NCBI RefSeq assembly: GCF_020819595.1
Contig: NZ_JAJHNP010000012.1
Coordinates: 1 to 64,000 of the forward strand
Reading direction: 5' to 3'
DNA length: 64,000 nucleotides
From: Streptomyces barringtoniae
GTDB lineage: Bacteria > Actinomycetota > Actinomycetes > Streptomycetales > Streptomycetaceae
The translations under genes and the position numbers were made by a program. Under the pieces are notes generated by a model, which saw only the letters and a list, made by a program, of their open reading frames with translations, searched no databases and was not told the DNA's origin. Below, one piece after another: positions 17,573-27,013 of the stretch (positions within the stretch are counted from its first letter, which is position 1; the number at the start of each line of letters is the position of its first letter).

Positions 17573-18215
17573 GGCCGTGTCCCCCTTCCGGCGCGTCCGC
17601 GCGGGCTCCGGCGGGCCCGGGCAGGGCTTCCGATGCGTAGCCGGGCTCCAGCGGAGTGCCGACGGAGTTCAGGAAGAAGGCGACCATGTGGTACTGGCCG
17701 ACGAGGATGGTGATTTCGATGAGCTGTGCCTCGTCGTGGTCGGCGGCGAGTGCGGACCAGGTGGCCTCGGACAGGCGTGCGTCCCGGTGCAGTTCGTCGG
17801 CGGCATACAGCAGACGGGCGTCGGGCGGCGTCCACCCCTCGGCGTCCGGGCCCGCGCCGACCCGGCGGATCTCCTCGGCGGTGACCCCGGCCGCCCTGGC
17901 CAGCGGTACATGCCGCCCCCATTCGTAACCGGCCCGGGTGTTGTACGCGGTGCGCAGGATCAGCAGTTCCCGGGTCCGGTCCGGAAGGCGGCCGTCGCGC
18001 AGCAGATGGCTGCCGAACGGCAGGAAGTACCGGAAGAGTCCGGGATGCCGCACCAAGGTGGTGAAGACGTTGGCGAGGTGACCGTCGGCATCCCGGGGGA
18101 TCGCGGCGAGCAACTCCCGGGTGGACGGGTCCCACTCGTCCTCGGGCAGCGGCGCGAGGCGCGGGCCGGTGTCGGTGGCGGGGCGGTCGGGGCGGTGCTG
18201 GTGCTCGTCGGTCAT
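17565..18215 (-). CDS. Carboxymuconolactone-decarboxylase (CMD/AhpD fold) family protein
   Basis: A 216-residue protein with the CMD helical core. The family motif reads NTRAGYEWGRHVPLARAAG, with Glu and His conserved but without the CxxC of AhpD peroxidase-type members, so redox activity like AhpD is unlikely. Length and motif fit the decarboxylase-like branch. It is the first gene of a two-gene unit with the downstream SDR and is divergent from a PucR regulator across a 222-bp region carrying a palindrome. Confidence 0.8.
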   Translation of the reverse strand: MTDEHQHRPDRPATDTGPRLAPLPEDEWDPSTRELLAAIPRDADGHLANVFTTLVRHPGLFRYFLPFGSHLLRDGRLPDRTRELLILRTAYNTRAGYEWGRHVPLARAAGVTAEEIRRVGAGPDAEGWTPPDARLLYAADELHRDARLSEATWSALAADHDEAQLIEITILVGQYHMVAFFLNSVGTPLEPGYASEALPGPAGARADAPEGGHGHG

Positions 18216-18389
18216 GGTGGTCTCCGCACGGTTCGTCAGGGTGGTCGGCGGTACGAGGGCGCGGCTGAGCACGGTCGATCGGTGCCCTGCCGGGTACGCG
18301 ACGATGTGCTCCTTCCGCTGCCGTGCCACTGTGCTGTCGGGGACGGGGCGCTGTCGACGGCTCCCCGGCCAAGGCCGGAGGTCGGCATA

Positions 18390-18405
18390 TTGTTCAGCTG
18401 TACAA
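18390..18405. promoter_or_regulatory. Near-perfect 16-bp palindrome in a divergent promoter region
   Basis: TTGTTCAGCTGTACAA is symmetrical except for one pair. It lies between the CMD-like gene (minus) and the PucR gene (plus), 33 bp before the PucR start, and is a candidate operator for that regulator. Confidence 0.45.
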
Positions 18406-18437
18406 CGGGCGGTACCCGACGGGCGGAGGTGAGGTCC

Positions 18438-19682
18438 ATGCCCGGACAGTCGTGCGCGGCGGTGCCGCTCGAACGGGTCATCGCCGCGATGACCGCTCAG
18501 CAGAGGCATGCGGGCGGGCGGTTGCACGCGGATCTGACGGACCACATCCCGTCCTACCGAGCGGTCCCGCGGGAACTCCTCGACCAGATCTGGCATCGGC
18601 ACTTCCAGCGGGCTCTCACGGTGGTGCGAGAAGGGACGGTGCCCGAGCCGGAGGACTTCGGCGAAGCCGATGTGGCCCGGGACCGGGTTGCCCGAGGCGT
18701 ACCGCTCAGCGACGGGCTCCGCGCCTTCCGACGGGCGCTGAGCGCGATACGGGACCTGTTCATCGCCGAGGCGGCCGGACACGGGCTGGACCCCGGCCTC
18801 ATCGTCGACCGCACCAGGTGCCTGTGGGAGCTCGCGGACGTCGCGAGCCTGCAGATCGCCACGGTTCACCGGCAGGCGGAGGTCGCCTCCGCCCTGTTCG
18901 ACGCCCGCCGCCGCGCCGACTTCCTGCGCGGACTGCTCTACGGGACGCTGAGCGCGGCGGAGATCCACAGTGGCGCGGCGATCTACGGACTGGACCCGTC
19001 GCGGCCGTACCGGGCCATCAGAGCTGTCCCGAACGGCACCGTCGGTCCGGACGCGCTGGAACGCTCCCTGGAGTCGCGCGGCCGCAGGAACGGGCGGGCC
19101 GCGCTGCTCACCGTGCTGGCCGAGGCTGTCGTAGGAGTCGTCGAGGCCAAGCCGGACACCGGTGACCTGGAGGTGACGGCGGGGCTCGGCCCGCCGACGG
19201 ACCTGGCCGCGGTGCACCGCTCCTTCCGTGCCGCCGGCAGGATGCTGGAGGCCGCCCGTGCGTACGGTCTGCGCGGCGTGCACGACCTGAGCGACCTGTC
19301 CTGGCGGGTGGCGGTCGTCGCCGAACCGGAAGTCGCCGAGCTGCTGCTCGACCGCTATCTGCGCCCACTGGAGACGGAAGGGGAGTTCGGTGCGCTCATC
19401 GAGGAGTCGGTGCGGGAATACCTGAAGACGGGACGGCACATCCGTGAAGTCGCCCGTAGCGCACACGTCCATGTCAACACCGTCCGCTACCGTCTGCGCC
19501 GTTTCGAGGAGCTCACCGGCACCAGCCTGGACGCTCCGGACACCGCGGTGGAGCTCAGCTGGGCCCTGGCCGCACGCGAACTGAGGTCATCTCAAGCTCC
19601 TGGTGGGCCCTCGCGATCCGCCGGCTCTCAGGGAGGTCACGGCGAAGACGGGGATCAGGGCCCGTGCGCTCGCACGCGATGA
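18438..19682 (+). CDS. PucR-type transcriptional regulator
   Basis: A 414-residue protein. The N-terminal part is helical (RsbT co-antagonist-like), the middle is a GGDEF-like fold typical of PucR/CdaR regulators, and the C-terminus is the HTH_30 domain (IREVARSAHVHVNTVRYRLR). ATG 18438 is preceded by GGAGGTGAGG, a near-ideal ribosome-binding site. A tail of about 35 residues after the HTH is Gly/Ser-rich and probably disordered. It is divergent from the CMD/SDR pair, its likely target, and convergent with the acetate-type symporter gene. Confidence 0.88.
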   Translation: MPGQSCAAVPLERVIAAMTAQQRHAGGRLHADLTDHIPSYRAVPRELLDQIWHRHFQRALTVVREGTVPEPEDFGEADVARDRVARGVPLSDGLRAFRRALSAIRDLFIAEAAGHGLDPGLIVDRTRCLWELADVASLQIATVHRQAEVASALFDARRRADFLRGLLYGTLSAAEIHSGAAIYGLDPSRPYRAIRAVPNGTVGPDALERSLESRGRRNGRAALLTVLAEAVVGVVEAKPDTGDLEVTAGLGPPTDLAAVHRSFRAAGRMLEAARAYGLRGVHDLSDLSWRVAVVAEPEVAELLLDRYLRPLETEGEFGALIEESVREYLKTGRHIREVARSAHVHVNTVRYRLRRFEELTGTSLDAPDTAVELSWALAARELRSSQAPGGPSRSAGSQGGHGEDGDQGPCARTR

Positions 19683-19775
19683 CCGGGTCCGTGGGGGATC
19701 GTCGCGGGACTCGGACCCCTGGGCGGGTCACGGCGGCACCGAGGCCGCTTGCGCAACCCGCCCGCGCCGATGTGG

Positions 19776-21392
19776 TCATTCGGCCGCGGCGAGCAGCCGT
19801 GCCTCGCTCTCCTCGTACAGTCGTCGGGTCTCGAGGCCGTCGGCGGCGCGGCGCCGGTGCTCCAGACGGCTGCCCAGCCAGCCGGCCAGGTAGCCGAACG
19901 GAACGGAGACCAGTCCGGTGGACTGCATGGGGAACCAGCCGAAGTCCGCGTTCGGGAAGACCGCGGACGGCGTGCCCGAGACGGCCTTGGAGAAGACCAT
20001 CAGCACCAGCGCACAGGCCGCACCGCCGTAGAGGCTCGCGAGCAGGCCCGTGCGCGTGAAGCCTCGCCAGAACAGGGAGTACGTCAGGGCCGGCGCCACG
20101 GCCGACGCCCCGATGCAGATCGACAGCGTGGTGAGTACGGCGACGTCCCAGTCCTGGGCCAGGGTGGAGAGCGCGATGGCCACGGTTCCCACGGCCACGC
20201 TCGTCCACGCCGCCACCGTCATCTCCGTGCGCGGCGCCGCCCGTCCCCGCCGCACGGCGTGGGCGAACAGGTCGTGGGCGAGCGACGAGGCCGCGGCCAG
20301 GGTCATTCCCGCGACCGAGGACAGCAGAGTGATGAACACCGTGCCTGCCATGGCCGCGTAGAGAACCGTCGTGCCCACGGAGCCGGTGCCACCGCCGAGC
20401 GCCCGGGACAGCATGAGCACCGACGTCCTTCCGTGGGGGTCGGCCGCGGTGATGTACCGCGATCCCACCAGCGCCGCCGCGCCCGTACCCATGATGATCA
20501 CGAGCAGACAGAAGGTGGTGACCGTACCGACCGCCCACGACATGGAGCGACGCACGGCCGGCACGTCCCGTGCGGAGTACAGCCGCATCGTGATGTGGGG
20601 GAGGCAGGCAGCGCCGAGGATCACGGTGATCTGGAGACTGGCGAAGTCCAGCCGGTCAAGGGCCGAGGTACCCAGCTGAAGGCCCTGCTGGAAGAAGGCG
20701 GGGCCCGCTCCGCTGCCGTGCTGGGCGGCCCGGAGCACGTCGTCGGGGCTCCAGTCGAAGCGGTTCAGCACGAGGACGGCGACAGTGCCGCTGGTGCCGA
20801 GCAGCAGCACGATCTTGATCATCTGGATGAGTGCGGTGCCTCTCATACCGCCCAGCGCCGCGTAGATGATCATCAGGCTGCCGACGAGGACGATGCACGT
20901 CGTCCTCGCACCGGCCAGGTGCGGGATGCCCAGGATGAAGGTGAGGAGCGAACCGGCTCCGGACAGTTGTACGACGAGGAAGGGGAGGGTCGCACTGAGC
21001 GTCACCGCACAGGAGGCGATGCGGGTCGCACGCCCCGGCATGTTGCGGGCCAGAACATCGCCCATGGTGAAACTGCCGGCGTTGCGCAGCGGTTCGGCCA
21101 GCAGGAACATCAGCAGCACCAGCGACAGGGCGGTGCTGACCGCCAGGACGTATCCGTCGTATCCGGCGAGCGCGATGATGCCGGTGGTGCTCAGCACCGT
21201 GGCCGCCGAGATGTAGTCGCCCGCGATCGCCAGGCCGTTCTTGAGGGGCGTGAGCGAGCGGTAGCCGGTGTAGAAGTTGGTCAGGTCGTCGCGTTCCGGT
21301 CCCGCCATGACGCACATCAGCAGGGTGAGGGTCACCAGGGTGGTGAACAGGACCAGGACGACAGTCTGTGTCCCTGTGCCGAAGTCGTTCAT
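19776..21392 (-). CDS. Sodium:solute symporter (ActP-like)
   Basis: A 538-residue integral membrane protein with about 13 hydrophobic helices and sodium/solute-symporter signatures (NFYTGYRSLTPLKNGLAIAG near the start; GGMRGTALIQMIKI). It imports a small monocarboxylate such as acetate with Na+, by family. It overlaps the upstream DUF485 gene by 4 bp (ATGA), the standard YjcH-ActP arrangement. Substrate specificity cannot be read from sequence; pyruvate or propionate are alternatives. Confidence 0.88.
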   Translation of the reverse strand: MNDFGTGTQTVVLVLFTTLVTLTLLMCVMAGPERDDLTNFYTGYRSLTPLKNGLAIAGDYISAATVLSTTGIIALAGYDGYVLAVSTALSLVLLMFLLAEPLRNAGSFTMGDVLARNMPGRATRIASCAVTLSATLPFLVVQLSGAGSLLTFILGIPHLAGARTTCIVLVGSLMIIYAALGGMRGTALIQMIKIVLLLGTSGTVAVLVLNRFDWSPDDVLRAAQHGSGAGPAFFQQGLQLGTSALDRLDFASLQITVILGAACLPHITMRLYSARDVPAVRRSMSWAVGTVTTFCLLVIIMGTGAAALVGSRYITAADPHGRTSVLMLSRALGGGTGSVGTTVLYAAMAGTVFITLLSSVAGMTLAAASSLAHDLFAHAVRRGRAAPRTEMTVAAWTSVAVGTVAIALSTLAQDWDVAVLTTLSICIGASAVAPALTYSLFWRGFTRTGLLASLYGGAACALVLMVFSKAVSGTPSAVFPNADFGWFPMQSTGLVSVPFGYLAGWLGSRLEHRRRAADGLETRRLYEESEARLLAAAE

Positions 21393-21943
21393 CTCGCCAC
21401 CCCGGCTTCCTGGGCCGGCCGCCGGACCGCCCGCTCCCGCACGGCCCGCGCCAGCGGGTCCACGGAGCGTTGGGCGCTGCGTCCGTACCAGAGGACCGCC
21501 GCGAAGGTGACGACGAGCTGGAGGACCCCCAGGGCCATGCCCAGGCTCAGTTCACCAGTGATCTTGGACCCCATCAGATCCGGCGCACAGCAGGACAGCA
21601 CGACGTACACCACGAAGGAGCCGAGCGCGGTGAGCGTGGAGACCCGGCGGAGCACGCGGTAGGCCGAGCGCAGGGCGGCGAGGTCGCCACCGTGCCGATC
21701 GGTCTCGGGCGGGGACGGTTCGCGCCGGGCGGCCTGACCGTACGGCTCGTACGGCTCGTACGAAAAGACGTCGTACCCGTACGGGCTGTCCTGCGGGATG
21801 TCGTGCCCGTACGGCGCCTGTCGTGGATCCCGCCCGTGTGACTCGCGCCGAGGGGCCTGGGCATAGGGCTCGGCGTGCGGCTGCGGCCACCCCGAGAGCG
21901 CTGGTGGCGGGGGTGGGTACGGGGTGTCGTCGGGGAGTGTCAT
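21389..21943 (-). CDS. DUF485 (YjcH-like) small membrane protein
   Basis: A 184-residue protein. Residues 1 to about 85 are Pro/Tyr-rich and probably disordered, with repeated EPYEPYGQ-like motifs; the DNA there repeats CGTACGGCT. Residues about 90-165 hold the two DUF485 membrane helices. Partner proteins of this family are always coupled with ActP-like symporters; exact role is unknown. The long N-terminal extension is common in actinobacterial members. Confidence 0.85.
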   Translation of the reverse strand: MTLPDDTPYPPPPPALSGWPQPHAEPYAQAPRRESHGRDPRQAPYGHDIPQDSPYGYDVFSYEPYEPYGQAARREPSPPETDRHGGDLAALRSAYRVLRRVSTLTALGSFVVYVVLSCCAPDLMGSKITGELSLGMALGVLQLVVTFAAVLWYGRSAQRSVDPLARAVRERAVRRPAQEAGVAR

Positions 21944-22171
21944 CGCATGCCCTTCCGGTGCGGCTCGGATGCGTGGGACGTGGGCGGTGAAGATCGTGTG
22001 GGGGCCGACGCACGGTACCGACTGGTTGGAATGCCAAGTAAGCCGCTGAGTGTCACGTTTCGAGTTCGATGTGGCATCCGGTCGACAGCGATCGCTCGAC
22101 GGGCGACGACCCCCGGACCGTAGACTCCTGGATGCGTGGATGACTTGTGGGGAATATCACACCCACAGACG

Positions 22172-22187
22172 TACCTACTGGTCGGTA
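22172..22187. promoter_or_regulatory. TetR-type operator candidate
   Basis: TACCTACTGGTCGGTA, an imperfect palindrome of the TACC-N8-GGTA type bound by many TetR repressors, lies 34 bp before the ATG of the oxidoreductase gene. No TetR gene is in the window. The rest of the divergent gap 21944-22221 shows nothing else that I can support. Confidence 0.45.
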
Positions 22188-22221
22188 TGGTCGCGGGGAG
22201 CCGCGAACGACAGGAGACGCG

Positions 22222-23229
22222 ATGTCCGCGACCAACCGGCAGATCCGCTTGGCAGCCCGCCCCGTGGGCGAAGTGAAACCCGAAGACTGGGAGCACCGTT
22301 GCGAGCCCCTTGGGGAACCGGGCCCGGGCCGGTTCCTGGGCCGGACACGCGTCATCTCCCTGGATCCTGCCATGCGCGGCTGGCTGGACGACCGGCCCTC
22401 CTACCTGCCGCCGGTGGGCATCGGTGAGGTGATGCGCGCCGGATCGGTCGTCGAGGTCACCGCATCCGACCACCCCGGCTTTCAACCGGGTGATCACGTG
22501 GTCGGCACCTTCGGCGTCCAGGAGTACGTGGTCTCCGACGGCCGGGGCACGATGAAGATCGACACTTCGATCGCCCCGCCCTCGACGTATCTGGGAGCGC
22601 TGGGCATGCCCGGCATGACCGCGTACTTCGGCCTGCTGGACGTCGGGGCGCTGAAGGACGGCGAGACCGTTGTGGTGTCCGGGGCCGCCGGCGCGGTCGG
22701 CACCGTCGCGGGCCAGATCGCGAAGGCCAAGGGCTGCCGGGTCGTGGGCATCGCCGGAGGGCCGGAGAAGTGCGCGTTGCTCACCGGTGAACTCGGGTTC
22801 GACGCGGCGATCGACTACCGGGCCGACGACGTCAAGAAGGCGCTGCGCGAACACGCCCCGGACGGCATCGACGTCTACTTCGACAACGTCGGAGGGGACA
22901 TCCTCGACGCCGCGCTGACCCGGCTGGCGATGCACGCGCGCGTCGTGGTCTGCGGTGCGATCAGTCAGTACAACAACTCCACGCCGGTCAAGGGCCCCTC
23001 GAACTACCTCTCGCTGCTGGTGCGCCGCGCCCGGATGGAGGGCTTCGTCGTCTTCGACTACGCCAAGCGCTACGCGGAGGCGGCGCAGGAGATCTCCGCC
23101 TGGATCGGTGCCGGCCACATCAAGGTCAAGGAACATGTGGTGAGGGGCACCGTGGACGACTTCCCCGAGACGTTGCAGATGCTCTTCCGCGGCGAGAACG
23201 TCGGCAAGCTCGTCCTGGAGCTGGCGTGA
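22222..23229 (+). CDS. Zinc-independent MDR NADP-dependent oxidoreductase
   Basis: A 335-residue medium-chain dehydrogenase/reductase of the leukotriene-B4-dehydrogenase/CurA type. The cofactor motif is VSGAAGAVGTVAGQIAK and the active-site region contains YFDNVGG and ISQYN. It lacks the zinc ligands of alcohol dehydrogenases. Family members reduce the C=C bond of alpha,beta-unsaturated ketones with NADPH. AGGAGA lies just before ATG 22222. Its stop overlaps the GTG of the following SDR gene (GTGA), so both act together on one substrate. Confidence 0.88.
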   Translation: MSATNRQIRLAARPVGEVKPEDWEHRCEPLGEPGPGRFLGRTRVISLDPAMRGWLDDRPSYLPPVGIGEVMRAGSVVEVTASDHPGFQPGDHVVGTFGVQEYVVSDGRGTMKIDTSIAPPSTYLGALGMPGMTAYFGLLDVGALKDGETVVVSGAAGAVGTVAGQIAKAKGCRVVGIAGGPEKCALLTGELGFDAAIDYRADDVKKALREHAPDGIDVYFDNVGGDILDAALTRLAMHARVVVCGAISQYNNSTPVKGPSNYLSLLVRRARMEGFVVFDYAKRYAEAAQEISAWIGAGHIKVKEHVVRGTVDDFPETLQMLFRGENVGKLVLELA

Positions 23230-24032
23230 CCGCCGCCGAGAGCGGGGCCGTCGTCCCGTCGGGGGAACAGAAGGACAACGCCGCGCTCCGGGGAAAGGTG
23301 GCGATCGTCACGGGCGCCGCCAGCGGGCTGGGCCGGGCCACGGCGCTGGCACTGGCGAGGGCGGGGGCGCGCGTGGTCGTCGCGGACCTCGACGCGCAGG
23401 GCGGCCGGGAGGTGGCCGACATGGCCGGCGGCCACTTCCGTGCCTGCGACGTCTCCGATCTCGACGCCAACCGCGCGTTGGTGGAGTTCACCCTGGAGAT
23501 GTACGGCGGGGTCGACATCGCGCTGCTCAACGCGGGGGTGGCGACCGGATGCGGCGTCGGTGAGGATTTCGACCCCGCGCGCTACCGCCGGGCCATGGGG
23601 GCCAACCTCGACGGCGTGGTCTTCGGCACCCACGCAGTGCTGCCCGCGCTGCGGGCCCGCGGCGGAGGCTCGATCGTGGCGACCGCGTCCCTGGCGGGCC
23701 TGGCGGCCGTGCCGCTCGATCCGCTGTACGGGGCCAACAAGCATGCGGTCGTGGGACTCGCGCGCTCCCTGGGACCGGCTCTCGCGCCGGAGAACGTGCG
23801 CTTCAACGCGGTCTGCCCAGGGTTCGCCGAATCGCGGATCATCGACCACCTGCGCGGCATGCTCTCCGAGCAGGGTCTGCCGGTCATCCCGGCCGAGACC
23901 GTCGCCGACACGGTACTGCGGATCCTCACCGGTGACGGCACCGGCGAGTGCTGGTTCATCCAGGCCGGCCGCGAACCGGAGCCGTTCCGCTTCCGCAACG
24001 TTCCCGGCCCGGGCAAACCCGTCGGCGTCTGA
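23226..24032 (+). CDS. SDR-family oxidoreductase
   Basis: A 268-residue classical SDR: TGAASGLG cofactor loop, ADLDAQ acidic end of strand 2 (suggesting NAD), LNAGVA, catalytic Ser in ATASLAG and YGANK. The C-terminus departs from typical SDRs after CPGFAESRI and has no TGxxxxxDGG end. GTG 23226 is translationally coupled to the upstream reductase. The pair could successively reduce a double bond and oxidise or reduce a carbonyl. Confidence 0.85.
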   Translation: MTAAESGAVVPSGEQKDNAALRGKVAIVTGAASGLGRATALALARAGARVVVADLDAQGGREVADMAGGHFRACDVSDLDANRALVEFTLEMYGGVDIALLNAGVATGCGVGEDFDPARYRRAMGANLDGVVFGTHAVLPALRARGGGSIVATASLAGLAAVPLDPLYGANKHAVVGLARSLGPALAPENVRFNAVCPGFAESRIIDHLRGMLSEQGLPVIPAETVADTVLRILTGDGTGECWFIQAGREPEPFRFRNVPGPGKPVGV

Positions 24033-24172
24033 GACGTTTCCGGGGTGGGTCCTGAGAACGATCGGGCCCACCCCCGTCATGAGTCGGCCCACTACGCTGC
24101 TCGTTACACGCGTTGCGTAATGAGCGCGGTCGGTTCCCGGCGCTTCGGCGGCCGAGTGGTGAGGGACGATGC

Positions 24173-25864
24173 ATGGACTATTACGATCTCGGCACCTACA
24201 GCCGCTCCGTGACGACCTCCTCGCCCGAGGCACAACTCTGGTTCGACCGCGGACTGGTCTGGACGTACGCCTTCAACCACGAGGAAGCCGTCTCCTGCTT
24301 CGAAGCCGCCGCAGCGGCCGACCCCGAATGCGCCATGGCGTACTGGGGCATCGCGTACGCACTCGGCCCCAACTACAACAAGCCGTGGGAGTTCTTCGAC
24401 GAGCAGGATCTCGCACGCACCGTCCAACGCACCCACGCCGCCGTGGAACTCGCCCACGAGAAGGCGGAAACCGGCGCCACGCCGCTCGAACGAGCCCTGA
24501 TCGGCGCGTTGCGTGCCCGCTATCCGCAGCCGGAGGCCGCCGCCGACTGTTCCGTGTGGAACGCGCCGTACGCCGACAGCATGCGCGCCGTCCACGAACT
24601 CGCCCCGGACGACCCCGACATCACCACCCTGTACGCCGACGCGCTGATGAACCTCACTCCTTGGCGGCTGTGGAACCTGCGGACCGGAGAGCCGGCCGAA
24701 GGCGCCCGCACGCTCGAGGCCAAGGCCGTCCTGGACCGGGCCGTCGCGACAGATACCGGGGCGGGTCACGTGGGCATCCTGCACATGTACATCCACCTGA
24801 TGGAGATGTCCCCGACGCCCGAGGTCGCCCTGCCCGTCGCCGACCGGCTGCGCGGCCTGGTGCCCGACGCCGGCCACCTGCAGCACATGCCTTCACACAT
24901 CGAAGTGCTCTGCGGCGACTACCGCCGAGTGGTGTCGGACAACGCCGAGGCGATCGTCGCCGACGAGAAGTTCCGCGCGCGGGCCGGGGCCATGAACTTC
25001 TACACGCTGTACCGGTGCCACAACCACCATTTCAAGATCTACGGCGCGATGTTCCTGGGCCGGTTCCGGACCGCTCTGCAGGCCGCTGCCCAGTTGGAGG
25101 CGTCCATCCCCGAGGAGCTGCTGCGCGTGCAGAGCCCGCCCATGGCCGACTGGCTGGAGGGCTTCCTCGCCATGCGGGTCCACGTACTGATCCGCTTCGG
25201 CCGCTGGAGCGACATCCTGCGGATGCCCGTGCCCGCCGATCCGGAGCTCTACAGCGTGAGCACGGCGATGCTGCACTACGCCCGGGGCGTCGCGTTCGCG
25301 GCCACCGGCCATGTCTCCGAGGCCGAGGCCGAACGCCGCCTGTTCGGCCGGGCGGTCGCCCGGGTGCCGGAGACACGCATGCTGTTCAACAACACCTGTG
25401 CCGACATCCTGGAGATCGCGTCGGCGATGCTCGACGGTGAACTCGAATACCGCAGGGGCAACCATGACGCCGCCTTCGCCGCGCTCGAGCGGTCGATCGA
25501 ACTGGACGACAACCTTCCCTACGACGAGCCGTGGGGATGGATGCAGCCCACCCGGCACGCGTACGGCGCCCTGCTCCTGGAACGGGGGCGTGTCGTGGAG
25601 GCCGAGGCGGTCTACCGGGCCGACCTGGGACTCGACGACACCCTTCCACGCGCCGTGCAGCACCCTGACAATGTCTGGGCCCTGCACGGGCTGCACGAGT
25701 GTCTGGTCCGGCTGGGCAAGACCGGAGAGGCGCAGATCGTGGCTCAGAGGTTGAAGATCGCCCTCGCGATGGCGGACGTGCCGGTCCAGGCGTCCTGCTT
25801 CTGCCGCCTCGACGCGGTCTCGGACGCCGCCGGCGGAGGCGGCTGCTGCACGATGGAACATTGA
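24173..25864 (+). CDS. TPR-repeat protein with His- and Cys-rich motifs
   Basis: A 563-residue soluble alpha-helical protein. TPR-like helices begin at the N-terminus (AQLWFDRGLVWTYAFNHEEA) and recur near the C-terminus. Between them lie conserved-looking His clusters: HVGILHMYIHLMEMSP (from about 199), HLQHMPSHIEV (from about 235) and CHNHHFKIYG (near 283). The tail has CFC and a final GGGGCC. These residues could bind a metal, but I know no defined function for this family. GAGGGA precedes ATG 24173. It stands alone after a 140-bp gap. Confidence 0.75.
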   Translation: MDYYDLGTYSRSVTTSSPEAQLWFDRGLVWTYAFNHEEAVSCFEAAAAADPECAMAYWGIAYALGPNYNKPWEFFDEQDLARTVQRTHAAVELAHEKAETGATPLERALIGALRARYPQPEAAADCSVWNAPYADSMRAVHELAPDDPDITTLYADALMNLTPWRLWNLRTGEPAEGARTLEAKAVLDRAVATDTGAGHVGILHMYIHLMEMSPTPEVALPVADRLRGLVPDAGHLQHMPSHIEVLCGDYRRVVSDNAEAIVADEKFRARAGAMNFYTLYRCHNHHFKIYGAMFLGRFRTALQAAAQLEASIPEELLRVQSPPMADWLEGFLAMRVHVLIRFGRWSDILRMPVPADPELYSVSTAMLHYARGVAFAATGHVSEAEAERRLFGRAVARVPETRMLFNNTCADILEIASAMLDGELEYRRGNHDAAFAALERSIELDDNLPYDEPWGWMQPTRHAYGALLLERGRVVEAEAVYRADLGLDDTLPRAVQHPDNVWALHGLHECLVRLGKTGEAQIVAQRLKIALAMADVPVQASCFCRLDAVSDAAGGGGCCTMEH

Positions 25865-25879
25865 GCCGCGGGCAGCAGC

Positions 25880-26045
25880 CTGACCGGACTGACGCACATC
25901 TTCGACGAGCCGAGCGTGGGCCTGCACCCGCGTGACGTGATCACCGTCGCCGACCACCGTACGGGGGGCCGCCACGCCGACCGGACAAGGACGTCACGGT
26001 CGACGTGCCCACCTGCGTGCTGGTGGCGCTGAACCCCTTCGGGCC
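25880..26045 (+). pseudogene. UvrA-like ABC ATPase remnant
   Basis: 25880-25942 reads GLTHIFDEPSVGLHPRDV in frame, the UvrA Walker B/D-loop hallmark. About 40 bp later, in another frame, DKDVTVDVPTCVLVAL resembles the segment before the second Walker A of UvrA. The spacing is far too short and the frames differ, so a deletion and frameshift have left only scraps. The 297-bp gap 25865-26161 holds nothing else apart from the ribosome-binding site of the next gene. Confidence 0.6.
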
Positions 26046-26161
26046 GGCCAGCGCCGTCCGCTGTATGCGCTCCACAGCGGCCCGTCAGACCCCTTGTCGA
26101 ACTCCCGACGCACGTCGCCCTGCGGCCGTTTCCTGTCCTTCCTGCCGTCGTTCAGGAAGGC

Positions 26162-27004
26162 ATGGACACCCCACCGATCCTCGTCCTCGGTGCCACCGGC
26201 TCCGCGGGCCGACGTGTCGCCGCGCACCTGCGGGCCCTGGGTGCGCCGGTCAGGTCCGCGTCCCGGCACAGCGCCACGCGTTTCGACTGGAACGACCGGA
26301 GTACCTGGGAACCTGCGCTGCAGGGCGTCGACCGCATGTTCCTGATGGCCCCGGACGGCATCCCCGTCGACCCGGACCTCGTCCGCCTGGCGGCGGAGCT
26401 CAAGGTCGGACACATCGTCCTGCTGTCCAGCCGCGGGATCGAGACCATGGGAGACCAGCGGCTCCTCGAAGCCGAGGACGCCGTCAAGAGGTCCGCAGTC
26501 GCCTGGACGATCCTGCGCAGCGACTGGTTCGACCAGAACTTTGACGAGGGCCCGTTCCGCGAGGCCGTCCTCGCCGGGGAGCTGGCGGTACCGCTGGGGG
26601 ACTGCCGCCAGGGGTTCGTGGACCTGGACGACGTCGGGGCCGTGGCTGCCCGGACCCTCACCGAGGACGGGCACACCGGCCGGTCGTACGAGCTGACCGG
26701 ACCGCAGGCGCTGTCCTTCGCCGAGGTGTGCGCCGTCATCGAGGACGTCGCCGGCCACCCGATGAGGTTTCACGGAAGCGAGGACGCCTACCGCGCCGCG
26801 CAGACCTCCTTCGGACGGTCGGAGCAGTCGATCGAGCGGGACATCGTCTCCTACGCCGCGCTCCGCGCCCTGGGTGGCACCGAGCCCCTGGACACAGTGC
26901 CCCGCCTGATCGGGCGCCCCGCCCGCAGCTTCCGGCAGTACGTCACCACGGCGGTGTCCGACGGCAGTTGGCCACGCCCCCCGGACACCGCCGGAACGTC
27001 CTGA
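26162..27004 (+). CDS. NmrA-like NAD(P)-binding protein
   Basis: A 280-residue atypical SDR of the NmrA/HSCARG type: VLGATGSAGRRV Rossmann motif at residues 8-19, VLLSSRGIE, LRSDWFDQNF and a C-terminal helical part. Members either sense the NADP redox state or reduce quinone- or isoflavone-like substrates. It lacks a clear YxxxK, so it may be a sensor. AGGAAGG precedes ATG 26162. It is convergent with the DUF429 gene. Confidence 0.82.
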   Translation: MDTPPILVLGATGSAGRRVAAHLRALGAPVRSASRHSATRFDWNDRSTWEPALQGVDRMFLMAPDGIPVDPDLVRLAAELKVGHIVLLSSRGIETMGDQRLLEAEDAVKRSAVAWTILRSDWFDQNFDEGPFREAVLAGELAVPLGDCRQGFVDLDDVGAVAARTLTEDGHTGRSYELTGPQALSFAEVCAVIEDVAGHPMRFHGSEDAYRAAQTSFGRSEQSIERDIVSYAALRALGGTEPLDTVPRLIGRPARSFRQYVTTAVSDGSWPRPPDTAGTS

Positions 27005-27013
27005 CGGTCTCGG

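Noticed and set aside
17064..18437. Long N-terminal extension of the PucR gene
   Set aside because: It would be antisense to the SDR and CMD genes; a strong ribosome-binding site precedes ATG 18438.
24101..24120. TTACACGCGTTGCGTAA as a TetR operator upstream of the TPR gene
   Set aside because: Only 10 of 17 positions are symmetrical, too weak to list as a feature.
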